Counted from the stretch's first letter, positions 1-9,324 are shown. The stretch is DNA of 38,122 nucleotides from Caryophanales bacterium (GCA_016291895.1 JAEEZO010000079.1:1-38122), one strand, 5' to 3'. The notes: a model not told the origin generated them from the sequence alone. Program-made: numbers and translations.

Positions 1-119
1 AAGAAACATTAAATACTTATACTCATATGTTTGAAAATAAACTATATGAAGTTGCTGATTATATAGATAATCAAGCTAATGACCTAGCAAAAGCATTTAC
101 TGAAATTAATAGATTTTAA
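1..119 (+). CDS. Tyrosine recombinase (integrase), C-terminal end only
   Basis: An open frame runs in from the left edge (frame from position 3) and stops at 117-119, giving 38 residues. It contains TLNTYTHMF followed by a short helix. In the phage/ICE integrase family this is the segment around the catalytic tyrosine (usually T-L-x-x-Y-[ST]-H), so Tyr6 of the visible part is the probable nucleophile that makes the covalent 3'-phosphotyrosyl link to DNA. The rest of the gene lies outside the window. Being the last gene before a non-coding stretch and pointing towards the chromosome is typical of an integrase at the end of an integrated element. The family assignment rests on a short segment; a phage, ICE or transposon origin cannot be told apart. 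Confidence 0.8.
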   Translation, partial: ETLNTYTHMFENKLYEVADYIDNQANDLAKAFTEINRF

Positions 120-159
120 ATCAAAATAAACTTATTACACATTATATAAACCATTAGAA

Positions 160-181
160 TAATGGGCAAATAATGGGTAGA
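160..181 (+). repeat. Tandem 11-bp direct repeat after the integrase
   Basis: Two adjacent copies of TAATGGGcAaA / TAATGGGtAgA (160-170 and 171-181) lie 41 bp after the integrase stop. Short direct repeats just outside an integrase gene are often arm-type binding sites of the recombinase. That role is an inference; only the repeat is seen. Confidence 0.45.
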
Positions 182-230
182 GGTCTTAAAAAAATTTCTT
201 CAAATCTCCGCAAATGCTTTATTTACGGAC

Positions 231-264
231 AAAAAAAAGTGAGACCTATCTCTCGACAGGTCTC
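231..264 (-). terminator. Rho-independent terminator, minus strand
   Basis: GAGACCT (241-247) pairs with AGGTCTC (258-264) around a 10-nt loop. Read on the minus strand, the stem is followed by AC and eight T residues (the A-run at 231-238). Position suggests it stops minus-strand read-through towards the integrase, or belongs to the element end. Confidence 0.65.
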
Positions 265-355
265 TTCAGGGGGTTTTGGTTGAATCCTTCCTTAATTAAA
301 CTTTAAGAAAGGGTAAGGCTTAAACCTACCTTACATTTTAATAATAATATAAATA

Positions 356-388
356 AAAAACGAAGTCAATAATTGTTACTTCGTTTTT
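356..388 (-). terminator. Bidirectional terminator behind the helical gene at 430-1122
   Basis: An 11-bp stem, AAAAACGAAGT (356-366) with ACTTCGTTTTT (378-388), has flanking A/T runs that would give a U-tract in both directions. It lies 42 bp past the stop of the minus-strand gene. Confidence 0.8.
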
Positions 389-429
389 ATCTAAAAGTTA
401 ATTTTTGATGTTAACTTATGTAAAGATAA

Positions 430-1122
430 TTATTTTATTACTATAGGATTTCTTTCTCTATTCATATCTTGATAAATAAAGTCATTAAAGTTATCTTTTA
501 ATTCATATTCTTTATTCATAAATCCATTATTAATAAAGTGATCTATCGTTTGTCTTGGGTTTATAAAATACTTACTTACTAATTTATCAAATTTATCTTT
601 TTGATGATAAATAACGCAATATCCATATATATTAAATAATATTTCTGTTAAAATATCGGATTCAAAGGCTCTTACTCCTGTTTGATACATACTATGAATA
701 CATTTCATACAAGTATTAAACATGTCTAAGTCTTCTTGACTCATAAGATTTACATAGTTTTCTTGTTTATCAAACTTATATATATCTCCAAAACATACAT
801 AGAATATATATTTATTTAATATTTTTATTAATTCATTATCATTAGCTTTATAGATTTTATTTAATAACTTAATTAAATCTCCTTGATAATCTACTGATTT
901 AAAAGCTTCATATACTAAATAATAACAAAAATCTTCCGTTAATAAATATCCTTTTCCTCTTTTTATTAATTCATTAAGTGCTTGCTTTAATTGTTTATTT
1001 TTAAAATGATTGATACTCTTTTCACTTATTGCAAAACCACTATCTGGTTTTAGATTAAATCTTTCTATCCAATGATTTATATATTTAATTAATCGATCTG
1101 AATATATATCGATGTTTTCCAT
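430..1122 (-). CDS. Unknown all-helical protein, 230 aa
   Basis: No family is recognised. The ATG at 1122 is chosen because AGAGGGA lies just upstream; a further 18 codons of open frame before it have no ribosome binding site. The product is rich in Asn, Lys, Ile and Tyr, has no signal peptide or membrane segment, and looks entirely helical and cytoplasmic. Near the C-terminus a YFINP...NNGF...K block resembles YFSNP...LNGY...K in the protein at 17939-18682, so the two may be distant paralogues. It follows recG, but a hairpin with a T-run sits between them, so it may be transcribed separately. Function unknown. Confidence 0.75.
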   Translation of the reverse strand: MENIDIYSDRLIKYINHWIERFNLKPDSGFAISEKSINHFKNKQLKQALNELIKRGKGYLLTEDFCYYLVYEAFKSVDYQGDLIKLLNKIYKANDNELIKILNKYIFYVCFGDIYKFDKQENYVNLMSQEDLDMFNTCMKCIHSMYQTGVRAFESDILTEILFNIYGYCVIYHQKDKFDKLVSKYFINPRQTIDHFINNGFMNKEYELKDNFNDFIYQDMNRERNPIVIK

Positions 1123-1166
1123 AATCTTCCCTCTTTTCAAATGATATATATTACAATAAAGATCAA

Positions 1167-1192
1167 AGAAAAACAAGTAATAATTACTTGTT
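1167..1192 (-). terminator. Terminator of recG
   Basis: AACAAGTAA (1172-1180) pairs with TTACTTGTT (1184-1192) around a 3-nt loop, followed on the minus strand by TTTTTC. It overlaps the recG stop codon. Confidence 0.65.
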
Positions 1193-3179
1193 AATCTGTA
1201 TCAATATCATTTAAAATCATTTGTTTTAATAAATCATACTTTTCATCTTTGGTTTTTATGAATTGTGCTGCATCTTTATTAGCTTGTACTAAGATATCAT
1301 AATCTTCTTTAATATTAGCAATCTTAAAGTTCATATCACCACTTTGTTTTGTTCCAAATAAGTCTCCAGATCCTCTTAGTTTAAAGTCTTCTTCAGCGAT
1401 TTCAAAACCATCATTTGTCTTTTCTAAGATATTTAATCTTTCAGTTTCTTGAGAACTAATTAAAACACAACTTGATTTAATATTACCACGTCCAACTCGT
1501 CCTCTTAACTGATGAAGGGTTGATAGTCCAAAACGATTAGCATCAAAGATGACAATCATACTAGCGTTTGGTACATCTACACCCACTTCAATTACCGTTG
1601 TGGAAATAAGAATTTGCGTTTCATTATTTTTAAACTTTAGCATAATATCGTCTTTTAAGGCATTGGCCATCTTACCATGTAAGACATCAATATTATATTT
1701 TGATCCAAAAGCTAGATTCATTTTATCTTTTAAGTTATTAACACTTGTTAATTCACTGTTTTCATTATCTTCAATAAGGGGTGCGATAACATAGATTTGA
1801 TGTTTTTGTTTAAGTTCATCATACATCATTTCTAAAACATCACTTATTTCTTCACTCTTTTTAATATATGTTGCAATAGGTATTCTACCTTTTGGCATTT
1901 CTTTAATAATTGATACATCCATATCACCATAAATTGTTAAAGCAAATGTTCTTGGTATTGGTGTTGCTGACATATAAAGAACATCAGGCATCATACCTTT
2001 ATTCTTTAAGTTAGCTCTTTGATTAACACCAAAACGATGTTGTTCATCAGTTACAACTAAACCAAGTGAATAATACTTAACATCTTCTTGAATTAAAGCA
2101 TGTGTTCCTATAATAATATCGACACTACCATCTTCAAGTCCTTTATATATTCTTGTTTTTTCTTTCTTTGTAAGGGAACCTATTAATAATTCAACATTAA
2201 CTTTATCACCTAATATTTTTTTAATATTATTATAGTGTTGCGTTGCAAGTATTTCCGTTGGTGCCATTAAAGCACTTTGATATCCTGATAATTTATTAAA
2301 ATACATGGCAATAATACTTACAATAGTTTTACCACTACCAACATCACCTTGTAATAATCTATTCATCATTCTACTTGAATTCATATCAACAATGATTTCT
2401 TCAATAACTTTCTTTTGATCATTAGTTAGATTAAATGGCAATGTTTTATAAAATTTATTTACATCTGTTAATTTAATATTACGTTCAATACCATTATCTT
2501 TCTTATTACGAAGTTTTAAATAGTTTATTTTTGTCATAAACGTAAATAATTCTTCATATTTAAGTCTCTTTTTAACTTCTTCAAGTTTTTCTAAATCACT
2601 TGGATTATGAATAATATTAAGTGATGTTTTTTTATTTAAGAAATTATATTTATCAAGTAAATAATCAGGGATTAAATCAGGAACTTCTCTTCCATATATT
2701 AATAAACCTAAATTTATAAACGTATGTAAATTCTTACTAGTTATTCCTGTTGTTAAATGATAAACTGGTTCAATTCGCTCTTCCTTACCAAGTGTTCCAA
2801 AACGAATATCTGATGCTGTTAATATATTTTTAACACGATCATATTTACCAATAACAATAATACTTGTTCCAACTTCTAGTTGTTTTTTCATGAAAGCTCG
2901 ATTAAAGATACTAACACCTACAACTCCTTTAGTTGTTACAAGTCTAAAATTCATTTTATTTAAACTTCTATTAAATCTTAAAATTAATGGTACACTTTCA
3001 ACTTTACCATCAATAATTACTTTGTCTTCTTCACTAACAACTGATAAATCACTTCTTTTTAATAAATCATAACGAACTGGATAATAAGTTAATAAATCAT
3101 TGGTATCCATAATACCTAATTTATTCAATAATGTTTTACCTTTAGCCCCTATTCCTTTGATACTCAATAAATCAGCCAT
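1191..3179 (-). CDS. recG: ATP-dependent DNA helicase RecG
   Basis: RecG reverses stalled replication forks and branch-migrates Holliday junctions. The 662-aa product has the N-terminal wedge/OB region (about 1-240), then a superfamily 2 helicase core: Walker A GDVGSGKT (278-285), the RecG-specific DEQH box (378-381) followed by RFGVNQR, motif III SATPIPRT, and motif VI RGRVGRG, ending with the C-terminal RecG region. Length is close to the usual 680-690. The ATG at 3179 is chosen for the GGAGG five bases upstream; an in-frame start five codons earlier would overlap that site. It has its own extended -10 just upstream and its own terminator, so it is probably monocistronic. Confidence 0.96.
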   Translation of the reverse strand: MADLLSIKGIGAKGKTLLNKLGIMDTNDLLTYYPVRYDLLKRSDLSVVSEEDKVIIDGKVESVPLILRFNRSLNKMNFRLVTTKGVVGVSIFNRAFMKKQLEVGTSIIVIGKYDRVKNILTASDIRFGTLGKEERIEPVYHLTTGITSKNLHTFINLGLLIYGREVPDLIPDYLLDKYNFLNKKTSLNIIHNPSDLEKLEEVKKRLKYEELFTFMTKINYLKLRNKKDNGIERNIKLTDVNKFYKTLPFNLTNDQKKVIEEIIVDMNSSRMMNRLLQGDVGSGKTIVSIIAMYFNKLSGYQSALMAPTEILATQHYNNIKKILGDKVNVELLIGSLTKKEKTRIYKGLEDGSVDIIIGTHALIQEDVKYYSLGLVVTDEQHRFGVNQRANLKNKGMMPDVLYMSATPIPRTFALTIYGDMDVSIIKEMPKGRIPIATYIKKSEEISDVLEMMYDELKQKHQIYVIAPLIEDNENSELTSVNNLKDKMNLAFGSKYNIDVLHGKMANALKDDIMLKFKNNETQILISTTVIEVGVDVPNASMIVIFDANRFGLSTLHQLRGRVGRGNIKSSCVLISSQETERLNILEKTNDGFEIAEEDFKLRGSGDLFGTKQSGDMNFKIANIKEDYDILVQANKDAAQFIKTKDEKYDLLKQMILNDIDTD

Positions 3180-3200
3180 AGTATCCTCCAACACTTGCTA

Positions 3201-3209
3201 ATTATATCA
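3201..3209 (-). promoter_or_regulatory. Extended -10 promoter of recG
   Basis: The minus strand reads TGATATAAT, an extended -10 (TATAAT at 3201-3206) about 22 bases before the recG ATG. No good -35 is seen because the upstream bases form the rsmD terminator. Confidence 0.55.
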
Positions 3210-3240
3210 AAAAAAGAGAATTTAGTAAATCTAAATTCTC
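3209..3240 (-). terminator. Terminator of the deacetylase-to-rsmD operon
   Basis: GAGAATTTAG (3216-3225) pairs with CTAAATTCTC (3231-3240) around a 5-nt loop, followed on the minus strand by a T-run (A-run at 3209-3215). It lies 23 bp after the rsmD stop. Confidence 0.85.
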
Positions 3241-3263
3241 CTAAAAATGTCAAATAATGATAT

Positions 3264-3800
3264 TTATTTTTTATATATAATAACTCTTTTATCACCATAT
3301 TTTTTTTCTTTCCAAATAGAAAAATGTTGATAATTATTCGATAAATTATTATTTATTAATTCACATATAATTAAGCCATTATCATTTAACATATTATATT
3401 CATCTATGTATGATAATACTTTATTAATATAATCTTCTTTATAAGGTGGATCTAGAAATATCAAATCAAGTTTTACGTTATTTAAATATTCTAAACATTT
3501 CATATAATCAAGATTTAATATTTGATAATTATTTACTTTAAAAGTATCTAAACTATCTTTAATAACTTTAGTACAAATTGGATTAGAATCATTAAAATAA
3601 ACAAACTTAGATCCATTACTAATAGCTTCTATACCATAATTACCAGTTCCAGAGAATAAATCAAGAACTATCGAATTATTAATATGATTTTGAATTGTTG
3701 CAAAAAGACTTTCTTTTACTCTTTGCATGGTTGGTCTTGTACCAATAATATCATATCCCTTAACAATTCTTCCTTTAAGGCTACCACTTATGATTTTCAC
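3264..3800 (-). CDS. rsmD: 16S rRNA (guanine966-N2)-methyltransferase RsmD
   Basis: RsmD methylates G966 of 16S rRNA in the small subunit using S-adenosylmethionine. The 178-aa product has the family's N-terminal ISGSLKGR...TRPT segment, the SAM-binding motif DLFSGTG (47-53) and the catalytic LDPPY (116-120), in the usual order and at the usual length. It overlaps the end of the ylbF-like gene by 20 bp, so translation is probably coupled. Adjacency to ylbF matches the ylbF-ylbG-ylbH order of Bacillus, where ylbH is rsmD; coaD, the usual next neighbour, is absent here. It is the last gene of a five-gene operon. Confidence 0.93.
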   Translation of the reverse strand: MKIISGSLKGRIVKGYDIIGTRPTMQRVKESLFATIQNHINNSIVLDLFSGTGNYGIEAISNGSKFVYFNDSNPICTKVIKDSLDTFKVNNYQILNLDYMKCLEYLNNVKLDLIFLDPPYKEDYINKVLSYIDEYNMLNDNGLIICELINNNLSNNYQHFSIWKEKKYGDKRVIIYKK

Positions 3801-4050
3801 ACAAATGCCCCCTTTTAAATTTATTGTTAATGGCCATAATCAAACAATTAATATTCGTTTCACATTCTAAATATTCTTTATAATGAGGATTATTTAAAAT
3901 CTTTTTCTTTAATTCAATACTTGGATTTAATTGATATTCTTTAATTAAAGTTTTAGTATCATCACTAATATTGTTTTTTAAGTTCTCTATCCTTTTAATA
4001 TAAATATTTTCATCTAATAAATCTAAAAGATTAGTTAGCTCGGATTCCAT
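3781..4050 (-). CDS. YlbF/YmcA-family regulator-like protein, 89 aa
   Basis: A short helical protein. Its C-terminal half (KKKILNNPHYKEYLECETNI...AINNKFK) resembles the YlbF family, whose Bacillus members belong to the Y-complex that affects RNase Y-dependent mRNA processing and competence. Length is less than the roughly 150 residues of B. subtilis YlbF. The start is taken at 4050, where GGTGGG stands just upstream; ten more in-frame codons exist but lack a site. It overlaps the stop of the P-type ATPase gene by 20 bp and the start of rsmD by 20 bp. Synteny with rsmD supports the call; the sequence match alone would be weak. Confidence 0.6.
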   Translation of the reverse strand: MESELTNLLDLLDENIYIKRIENLKNNISDDTKTLIKEYQLNPSIELKKKILNNPHYKEYLECETNINCLIMAINNKFKRGHLCENHKW

Positions 4051-6403
4051 GTCCCACCATCCAGTTATGTATTTTATCACTAAGAACTATTGATTTGTCA
4101 ATAAGTTTTATTATTGTACGATAAGCGGAAATTGAGAATACAATTAATAAGAACATGATTAAGGCAATTTGATGATTAATAGCAACAAGCGCAAAGAAAT
4201 CATTTAATAATGTAACACCAATTATAAAGACAGCTAATAAGAAATAGAATAATATTCCTCGTAAATAATTAAATGGCTTAGATACATGAACTAAATGAAC
4301 AAAACCTGTGACACCAGTTAATAAAACAACTAAGGCATTAACAGTTTCGTCTGTTACATTAAAGTAACGTTTAAATAGAAGTATTATTACAACATCTAAG
4401 AATACCGTAATACCACCAGGTAGACTCTTCTTTAAAATCTTTAATAAGAAGTTCTTACCATCAACTAAATTCTTATTTGGCTCTAGCGCCAAAATAAATG
4501 ATGGAATACCAATCGTACAACTAGTAATTAAACTTAATTGAATTGGTACAAAGAAGAATTTACTTTGAAAGAAGATTGATGTAAAGATTAAGAAAATCGT
4601 ATAAATTGTTTTAACAAGAAGTAAGCTTGCACTTCGCTCGATATTATTAATCGTTTGTCTTCCTTCTGCAACAATCTTTGGCATACTAGCAAAATTAGAA
4701 TCTAATAGTACTAATTGACCAACGGATTTAGCAGCGTCAGATCCACTTGCCATAACAACAGAACAATCGCTTTCTTTAAGAGCAAGAACATCATTAACAC
4801 CATCACCAGTCATGGCAACTGTATAACCATTCTTCTTTAAAGCTTTAATAATGGTTTTCTTCATATGTGGTGTTACACGACCAAAGATATCCGTTTCTTT
4901 AGCAACATTAACAATCTCTTCTTCCGATAAAATTGATGTATCAACACCTTTTAAATTCTTAAGACCTACTCTACTTGCAATCTTCGTAACTGTTTTATAG
5001 TTATCACCTGAAATAATTTTAACTTTAACACCTTGTTCTTTAAAGAACTCTAAAGTGTCTTTGGCTTCACGTCTTATTTCATCTTCAATTAAGACATAAC
5101 CAACAATATCAAGATCATTTGGTTTTTTTACTAAATCACCACTTCTATGAGCGATTACTATAACACGATAATCTTCTTGATATTCTTTTATTTCATCATC
5201 GATTAAACTTAAATCATATGATAAAACATATTCAGGTGCTCCAACATAATAACAGTCATTACCACTTCGACAAGCAGAGAATTTTCTTTCTGATGAAAAT
5301 GGTATTAATTCATCAGCTTTAATCGTTAATTTCTTATTAATACTATCTCTAATGGCATTAAAAGTACTACTATTATCTGGTAGCAAATTAACGATATTAC
5401 ATAAAATATCATCAAACATTTGATTAGATATTTTACCTTTAGGAATCTTTTTATATAACTTCATATTACCTGTTGTAATTGTACCTGTTTTATCAAGACA
5501 AATACAGTTAACACGAGCTAGTGTTTCAATACAATATAATTGTTGAACTAATACTTTATTTCTACTTAGTTTTAATACTGATACAGCCATAACAGAACTT
5601 GTTAATAATACTAGTCCTTCTGGAATCATTCCAATTAAGGCTGCTACTGTATTCATAATGGCATCACTAAGTGGTAAATCAACAAAGATATATTGATTAA
5701 TAAATAACATAATTCCAAGAGGAATTAAGATATAAGATAAGATTCTTACCAAACTTTCAAAGGAATTAAAAATAACGGATTTATTTTCATTCATCTTTTT
5801 AGCTTCATTGGATAATGTATTAATATAATTATCATTACCAACATGAGTAACTCTTGCTTTACATTCTCCACTTACTATAAAAGATCCTGATAAAAGACTA
5901 TCACCTTTTTTCTTTTGAATAGTTTTACTTTCACCAGTTATAAAAGATTCATTAACTTCAACATTACCTTCAATTACAATAGAATCACATACAATTTGTG
6001 AACCTAATGATACTTTTATTAAATCATCTTTAACAATATCATATATTTCTATTTCTTTTTCTTCACCATCACGAATTACTTTAGCTTTAACACTTGATAA
6101 AACACTCATGTTATCAATGGTTTTCTTTGCAAGAATTTCTTGAATAATACTAATTACTGTATTACAAATAGCAACTCCTACAAATAAACTATTCTTTAAG
6201 GCATTCCAAAAATCATGGAAAATAATACCACTTATAATAATTGATAATGATAAAACAACATTTAAGATGTTGAAGTAAGTAAATACATTATCGATGACAA
6301 TTTCTTTAATCGTTTTAGTTTTAGTACCATTAACGTGATTTGATAAACCTTCATCAATTCTTTGTTCAACTTCTTTTTTAGTTAAACCATTTTTATCATC
6401 CAT
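4031..6403 (-). CDS. P-type cation-transporting ATPase, CtpE-like
   Basis: A 790-aa membrane ATPase that would move cations across the membrane at the expense of ATP. Visible motifs in order are the actuator TGES (156-159), a transmembrane segment with PEGL (261-264), the phosphorylated DKTGT (304-308), and the hinge TGDGVND (532-538), followed by C-terminal membrane segments. The IPEGLVLLTS...VQ...IE.LARV pattern before DKTGT resembles actinobacterial CtpE, a Ca2+ transporter, more than MgtA or heavy-metal pumps; no N-terminal metal-binding CxxC is present. The substrate is therefore only a guess. The start at 6403 overlaps the flippase stop by 8 bp, and an earlier in-frame start lacks a site. 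Confidence 0.88.
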   Translation of the reverse strand: MDDKNGLTKKEVEQRIDEGLSNHVNGTKTKTIKEIVIDNVFTYFNILNVVLSLSIIISGIIFHDFWNALKNSLFVGVAICNTVISIIQEILAKKTIDNMSVLSSVKAKVIRDGEEKEIEIYDIVKDDLIKVSLGSQIVCDSIVIEGNVEVNESFITGESKTIQKKKGDSLLSGSFIVSGECKARVTHVGNDNYINTLSNEAKKMNENKSVIFNSFESLVRILSYILIPLGIMLFINQYIFVDLPLSDAIMNTVAALIGMIPEGLVLLTSSVMAVSVLKLSRNKVLVQQLYCIETLARVNCICLDKTGTITTGNMKLYKKIPKGKISNQMFDDILCNIVNLLPDNSSTFNAIRDSINKKLTIKADELIPFSSERKFSACRSGNDCYYVGAPEYVLSYDLSLIDDEIKEYQEDYRVIVIAHRSGDLVKKPNDLDIVGYVLIEDEIRREAKDTLEFFKEQGVKVKIISGDNYKTVTKIASRVGLKNLKGVDTSILSEEEIVNVAKETDIFGRVTPHMKKTIIKALKKNGYTVAMTGDGVNDVLALKESDCSVVMASGSDAAKSVGQLVLLDSNFASMPKIVAEGRQTINNIERSASLLLVKTIYTIFLIFTSIFFQSKFFFVPIQLSLITSCTIGIPSFILALEPNKNLVDGKNFLLKILKKSLPGGITVFLDVVIILLFKRYFNVTDETVNALVVLLTGVTGFVHLVHVSKPFNYLRGILFYFLLAVFIIGVTLLNDFFALVAINHQIALIMFLLIVFSISAYRTIIKLIDKSIVLSDKIHNWMVGHGIRAN

Positions 6404-7862
6404 TTTTTCTTGCCCCCAATCTCTTCTTGAAAGATTCAATTAATCTTTTATTAAATATTTTACCAATAAATTCTTTATTCATATAATATGTATAACCACA
6501 TGCAAGAATTAAAGCAAATAATTGTAATCCCATTCCTATTAATTTATTATCAATATGGAAAATATCTACTTTACCTAGATAATAAGCAGAACATACAGCG
6601 AGTAAAATAATAATATTAAGACCCGTAAATGGATCTTTTGGTAATTTAACATATTTCTTTAATTTATAATTTCTATATGTATTAATAATAAAATATGCAA
6701 TAAACGTTCCAATAACTGGAGCCCATAATCCTATTCTTTTTATCATAAAGATATCAAAAATAACATTAATAGCAGCAGCTACAACCGTTGTTGGTGCTAA
6801 TATTTTATTATCTTTATAAGCTGAAAAGATTCCACTTGAGAAACTAGACATATTAGCATAATAAATAGAAATAATCATAATTGGTAAATATAAATAAGCT
6901 TCATTATAACGTTTATTAACAAGGATACCAAAGATAAATGGTAACATTGCAATTAATAAAATAGATATACCCATTAGGAAATGTTTTAAAGTTAAATATA
7001 TTTCTTGATAGAATTTTTCTCTATTCTCAGTATCAGATACCGCACGCGAAGCAGATTCTCTCCAACTTGTATTAAAGAACCCAAAACATGTATTAATAAT
7101 TGTTGGGAATCTATTACCAGCAGCATAAATACCATTAGCGTCTTTATCAATGTAATGAACAATTAAAAGTCTATCAGATAAACTAATTATTGACCAACTT
7201 ACATTATTTGGTACAAGTGGAAATGAATATTTAATCATTTCCATTAATAATTTACGATTAGTAATTTTAAATCGTAAATACTTAAAGGCATGTAATCTCA
7301 TTAGGCCATATAAACCAACTAATGTTGATGAAATAATATATGCTAGGAATAAACCTTCAAGTCCCATTTTAAAGACTGCTAAGAATAGAATATTTAAAAG
7401 AATATTAAGAACACTATTTAAAAAAGCTAGTAATGAATATAGTTTAAAGTTTCCCTCTCCACGAGAAAAGCCAGAAGTAATCGAATAAACAACACTTCCT
7501 AAACAATAAATAATTAACCATATCGTATATTGATAATTAAGTAAAGTACCACCAACATAAATTAATAAAGACCAAATAATTGTACTAATAAAAGTAAAAA
7601 TGATGGTATTACTAAAGACCTCACTCTTATCATCAGATGTTTTAGCATCAATTAAGAATCTAAACATTCCTTCATCCATTTGTAAAGTAATAATAGGAAT
7701 TAAAAAGATTGATATGATATTTAATAAGTCATATTCACCAAATTCTGCTGTTGATAAGATTGAAGTATATAAAGGTAATAAGAGAAAACTTACTAGTTTT
7801 GTACTAAATTTACCAATTGATATGATTATTGTATTTTTTACTAGTTCTTTTTTTCGATTCAT
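6396..7862 (-). CDS. Wzx/MATE-type polysaccharide flippase
   Basis: A 488-aa polytopic membrane protein with about 14 hydrophobic segments and the family's N-terminal ...SIGKFSTKLVSFLLLPLYTSIL block. Members of this group (MOP superfamily) flip lipid-linked oligosaccharides or lipid II to the outer face of the membrane. AGGAGG lies seven bases before the ATG. It begins eight bases after the deacetylase stop, so both envelope genes are made from one mRNA. The substrate cannot be read from sequence; no glycosyltransferase lies nearby in the window. Confidence 0.85.
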   Translation of the reverse strand: MNRKKELVKNTIIISIGKFSTKLVSFLLLPLYTSILSTAEFGEYDLLNIISIFLIPIITLQMDEGMFRFLIDAKTSDDKSEVFSNTIIFTFISTIIWSLLIYVGGTLLNYQYTIWLIIYCLGSVVYSITSGFSRGEGNFKLYSLLAFLNSVLNILLNILFLAVFKMGLEGLFLAYIISSTLVGLYGLMRLHAFKYLRFKITNRKLLMEMIKYSFPLVPNNVSWSIISLSDRLLIVHYIDKDANGIYAAGNRFPTIINTCFGFFNTSWRESASRAVSDTENREKFYQEIYLTLKHFLMGISILLIAMLPFIFGILVNKRYNEAYLYLPIMIISIYYANMSSFSSGIFSAYKDNKILAPTTVVAAAINVIFDIFMIKRIGLWAPVIGTFIAYFIINTYRNYKLKKYVKLPKDPFTGLNIIILLAVCSAYYLGKVDIFHIDNKLIGMGLQLFALILACGYTYYMNKEFIGKIFNKRLIESFKKRLGARKNG

Positions 7863-7870
7863 ACTACCTC

Positions 7871-9283
7871 CTAATTATTTATTCTTTGATGAAATGTTGG
7901 TGAACCATCAGTTATTGGTAAAAACGTATAGCCATTAGCAAGACCATATTTAATTATCTCTTCTATTGCATTAACCGTATAACTCTTAATATCATGCATT
8001 AAGATATTATATGTTCCACCTTTTAAATTCTTTTTAACACGACTTGCTACTGCATTTGCTGACTTAGCAACATTCGTATCACCACTATCTAAATTCCAAT
8101 CATAATAACGATATCCACGGGAACCAAGTTCATTTGCTAATGTTGTCATAATTCCCTTTTTGTATTTTCTACTTACAGTATTACTAGATCCACCAGGGAA
8201 TCTTACACATTTACTCTTCTTTCCTGTTTGTTTTTCAATTAAATTGTTCATTTTATTTAAATCATTAAAGTATGTATCAACAGATTTATATATACTAAAT
8301 TGATGTGTATATGAGTGAATACATACACTATGACCACTTCGAGCTTCTCTTGCAATTAATTTTTGATAAGTACTACTTCCAAATTGATTAGTTACAAAGA
8401 ATGTTGCTTTAACATTATATTTATCTAAGATATTTAATAATTTACTAGTATAAGCTCCTGGTCCATCATCAAATGTTAAATATATGATCTTCTTACCACT
8501 AGCAGGAACATTATAACTATAAGTACTCTTATTAATTACTTTAACTGTTCTTTTTTTCGTTACTGATTTACCAATAGAATTAGTTACTTTATAAGTTAAA
8601 GTATAAGTACCTGTTTTACTTGTATCAACACTACCTGATACACTTACTTTATCTTTTAAGTCACCATCACATTTATCACTTGCAGAATAACCACTTTCAT
8701 TGTATTTATTACCTTTAATAATAGTAACAGATCCACCATTTAAAGTAAGTGTTGGTTCTCCTTCATATTTCTTTGGTGTTACTTCAACTTTTTCTATATT
8801 GCTACTAGAATCAGAAACTGTTAAATAATATTTATCTTCTTCTTTGTTAAATTCAATTTTTTCAGTTAAATCACCATCATAATTATCATTTGCATGATAA
8901 TTCTTTGATACAACACGATCATCGTTACAAATAATGATATCACTATCATTTACTATTTCTGGTTTTATATCATCATATACATGAACTGTTCTTTTAATAA
9001 AACTTTCTTTATTACCGGCGGTATAAACATAAGTTAAAACATAGTCACCAAGAACTTTTGTATCAACGTTACCTATTGTTTTATATTTAAGCTTTTTACA
9101 ATTAACAATTGAACCATAACAAATATCAATCTCTTTATCTTTATATTCTGTATTTACTAATACTCTAACTTCTTTCTCATAAGATTTAATATTCAATTCT
9201 TTATGAAAAAAGACAGCATAACAAGAGCCCCCAATTATAGATAATATCATTAGTATTAAAACAATGATTATTCTTCTTTTCAC
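7871..9283 (-). CDS. Membrane-anchored polysaccharide deacetylase with Ig-like repeats
   Basis: The 470-aa product starts with a KRR-plus-hydrophobic anchor (residues 1-25). About 230 residues follow with two DUF5011-like Ig modules (motifs xDGDL...V...TYTLTY), then a C-terminal NodB homology domain. NodB signatures are TFDDGP, HSYTH (metal His pair), RFPGG and a late LMHD. Such enzymes remove acetyl groups from N-acetyl sugars of peptidoglycan or surface polymers outside the cell. The start is taken as GTG at 9283 because GGGA stands six bases before it; the in-frame TTG 33 bases upstream would lie at the transcription start. It is the first gene of the operon that runs to rsmD. Confidence 0.9.
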   Translation of the reverse strand: MKRRIIIVLILMILSIIGGSCYAVFFHKELNIKSYEKEVRVLVNTEYKDKEIDICYGSIVNCKKLKYKTIGNVDTKVLGDYVLTYVYTAGNKESFIKRTVHVYDDIKPEIVNDSDIIICNDDRVVSKNYHANDNYDGDLTEKIEFNKEEDKYYLTVSDSSSNIEKVEVTPKKYEGEPTLTLNGGSVTIIKGNKYNESGYSASDKCDGDLKDKVSVSGSVDTSKTGTYTLTYKVTNSIGKSVTKKRTVKVINKSTYSYNVPASGKKIIYLTFDDGPGAYTSKLLNILDKYNVKATFFVTNQFGSSTYQKLIAREARSGHSVCIHSYTHQFSIYKSVDTYFNDLNKMNNLIEKQTGKKSKCVRFPGGSSNTVSRKYKKGIMTTLANELGSRGYRYYDWNLDSGDTNVAKSANAVASRVKKNLKGGTYNILMHDIKSYTVNAIEEIIKYGLANGYTFLPITDGSPTFHQRINN

Positions 9284-9315
9284 TATTATCCCTTTTCTTT
9301 CTACACTTCTATACA

Positions 9316-9324
9316 ATTATACCA
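9316..9324 (-). promoter_or_regulatory. Extended -10 promoter of the deacetylase operon
   Basis: The minus strand carries TGGTATAAT (TATAAT at 9316-9321), 32 bases before the GTG start. A -35 is not convincing, as is common with extended -10 promoters. Confidence 0.6.

Larger units (their letters stand above)
120..429. other. Gene-free, hairpin-rich junction between integrated element and chromosome
   Basis: No credible gene lies here. The stretch holds the direct repeat at 160-181, an imperfect inverted repeat at 208-228, a strong hairpin at 241-264, two abutting hairpins at 286-312 (CCTTCCTTAA/TTAAGAAAGG, one mismatch) and 313-334 (GTAAGG/CCTTAC), and the terminator at 356-388. The element's attachment junction probably lies between 120 and about 350, but only one end is in the window, so the core cannot be defined. 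A structured RNA is an alternative explanation for the run of hairpins. Confidence 0.5.

Noticed and set aside
1549..1794. Open frame on the plus strand inside recG
   Set aside because: It lies antisense to a clear helicase core, has no ribosome binding site and codes for a low-complexity, Ile/Ser-rich product.
3264..4080. Frameshift between the ylbF-like gene and rsmD
   Set aside because: The 20-bp overlap is a normal coupled start; both products are complete for their families.
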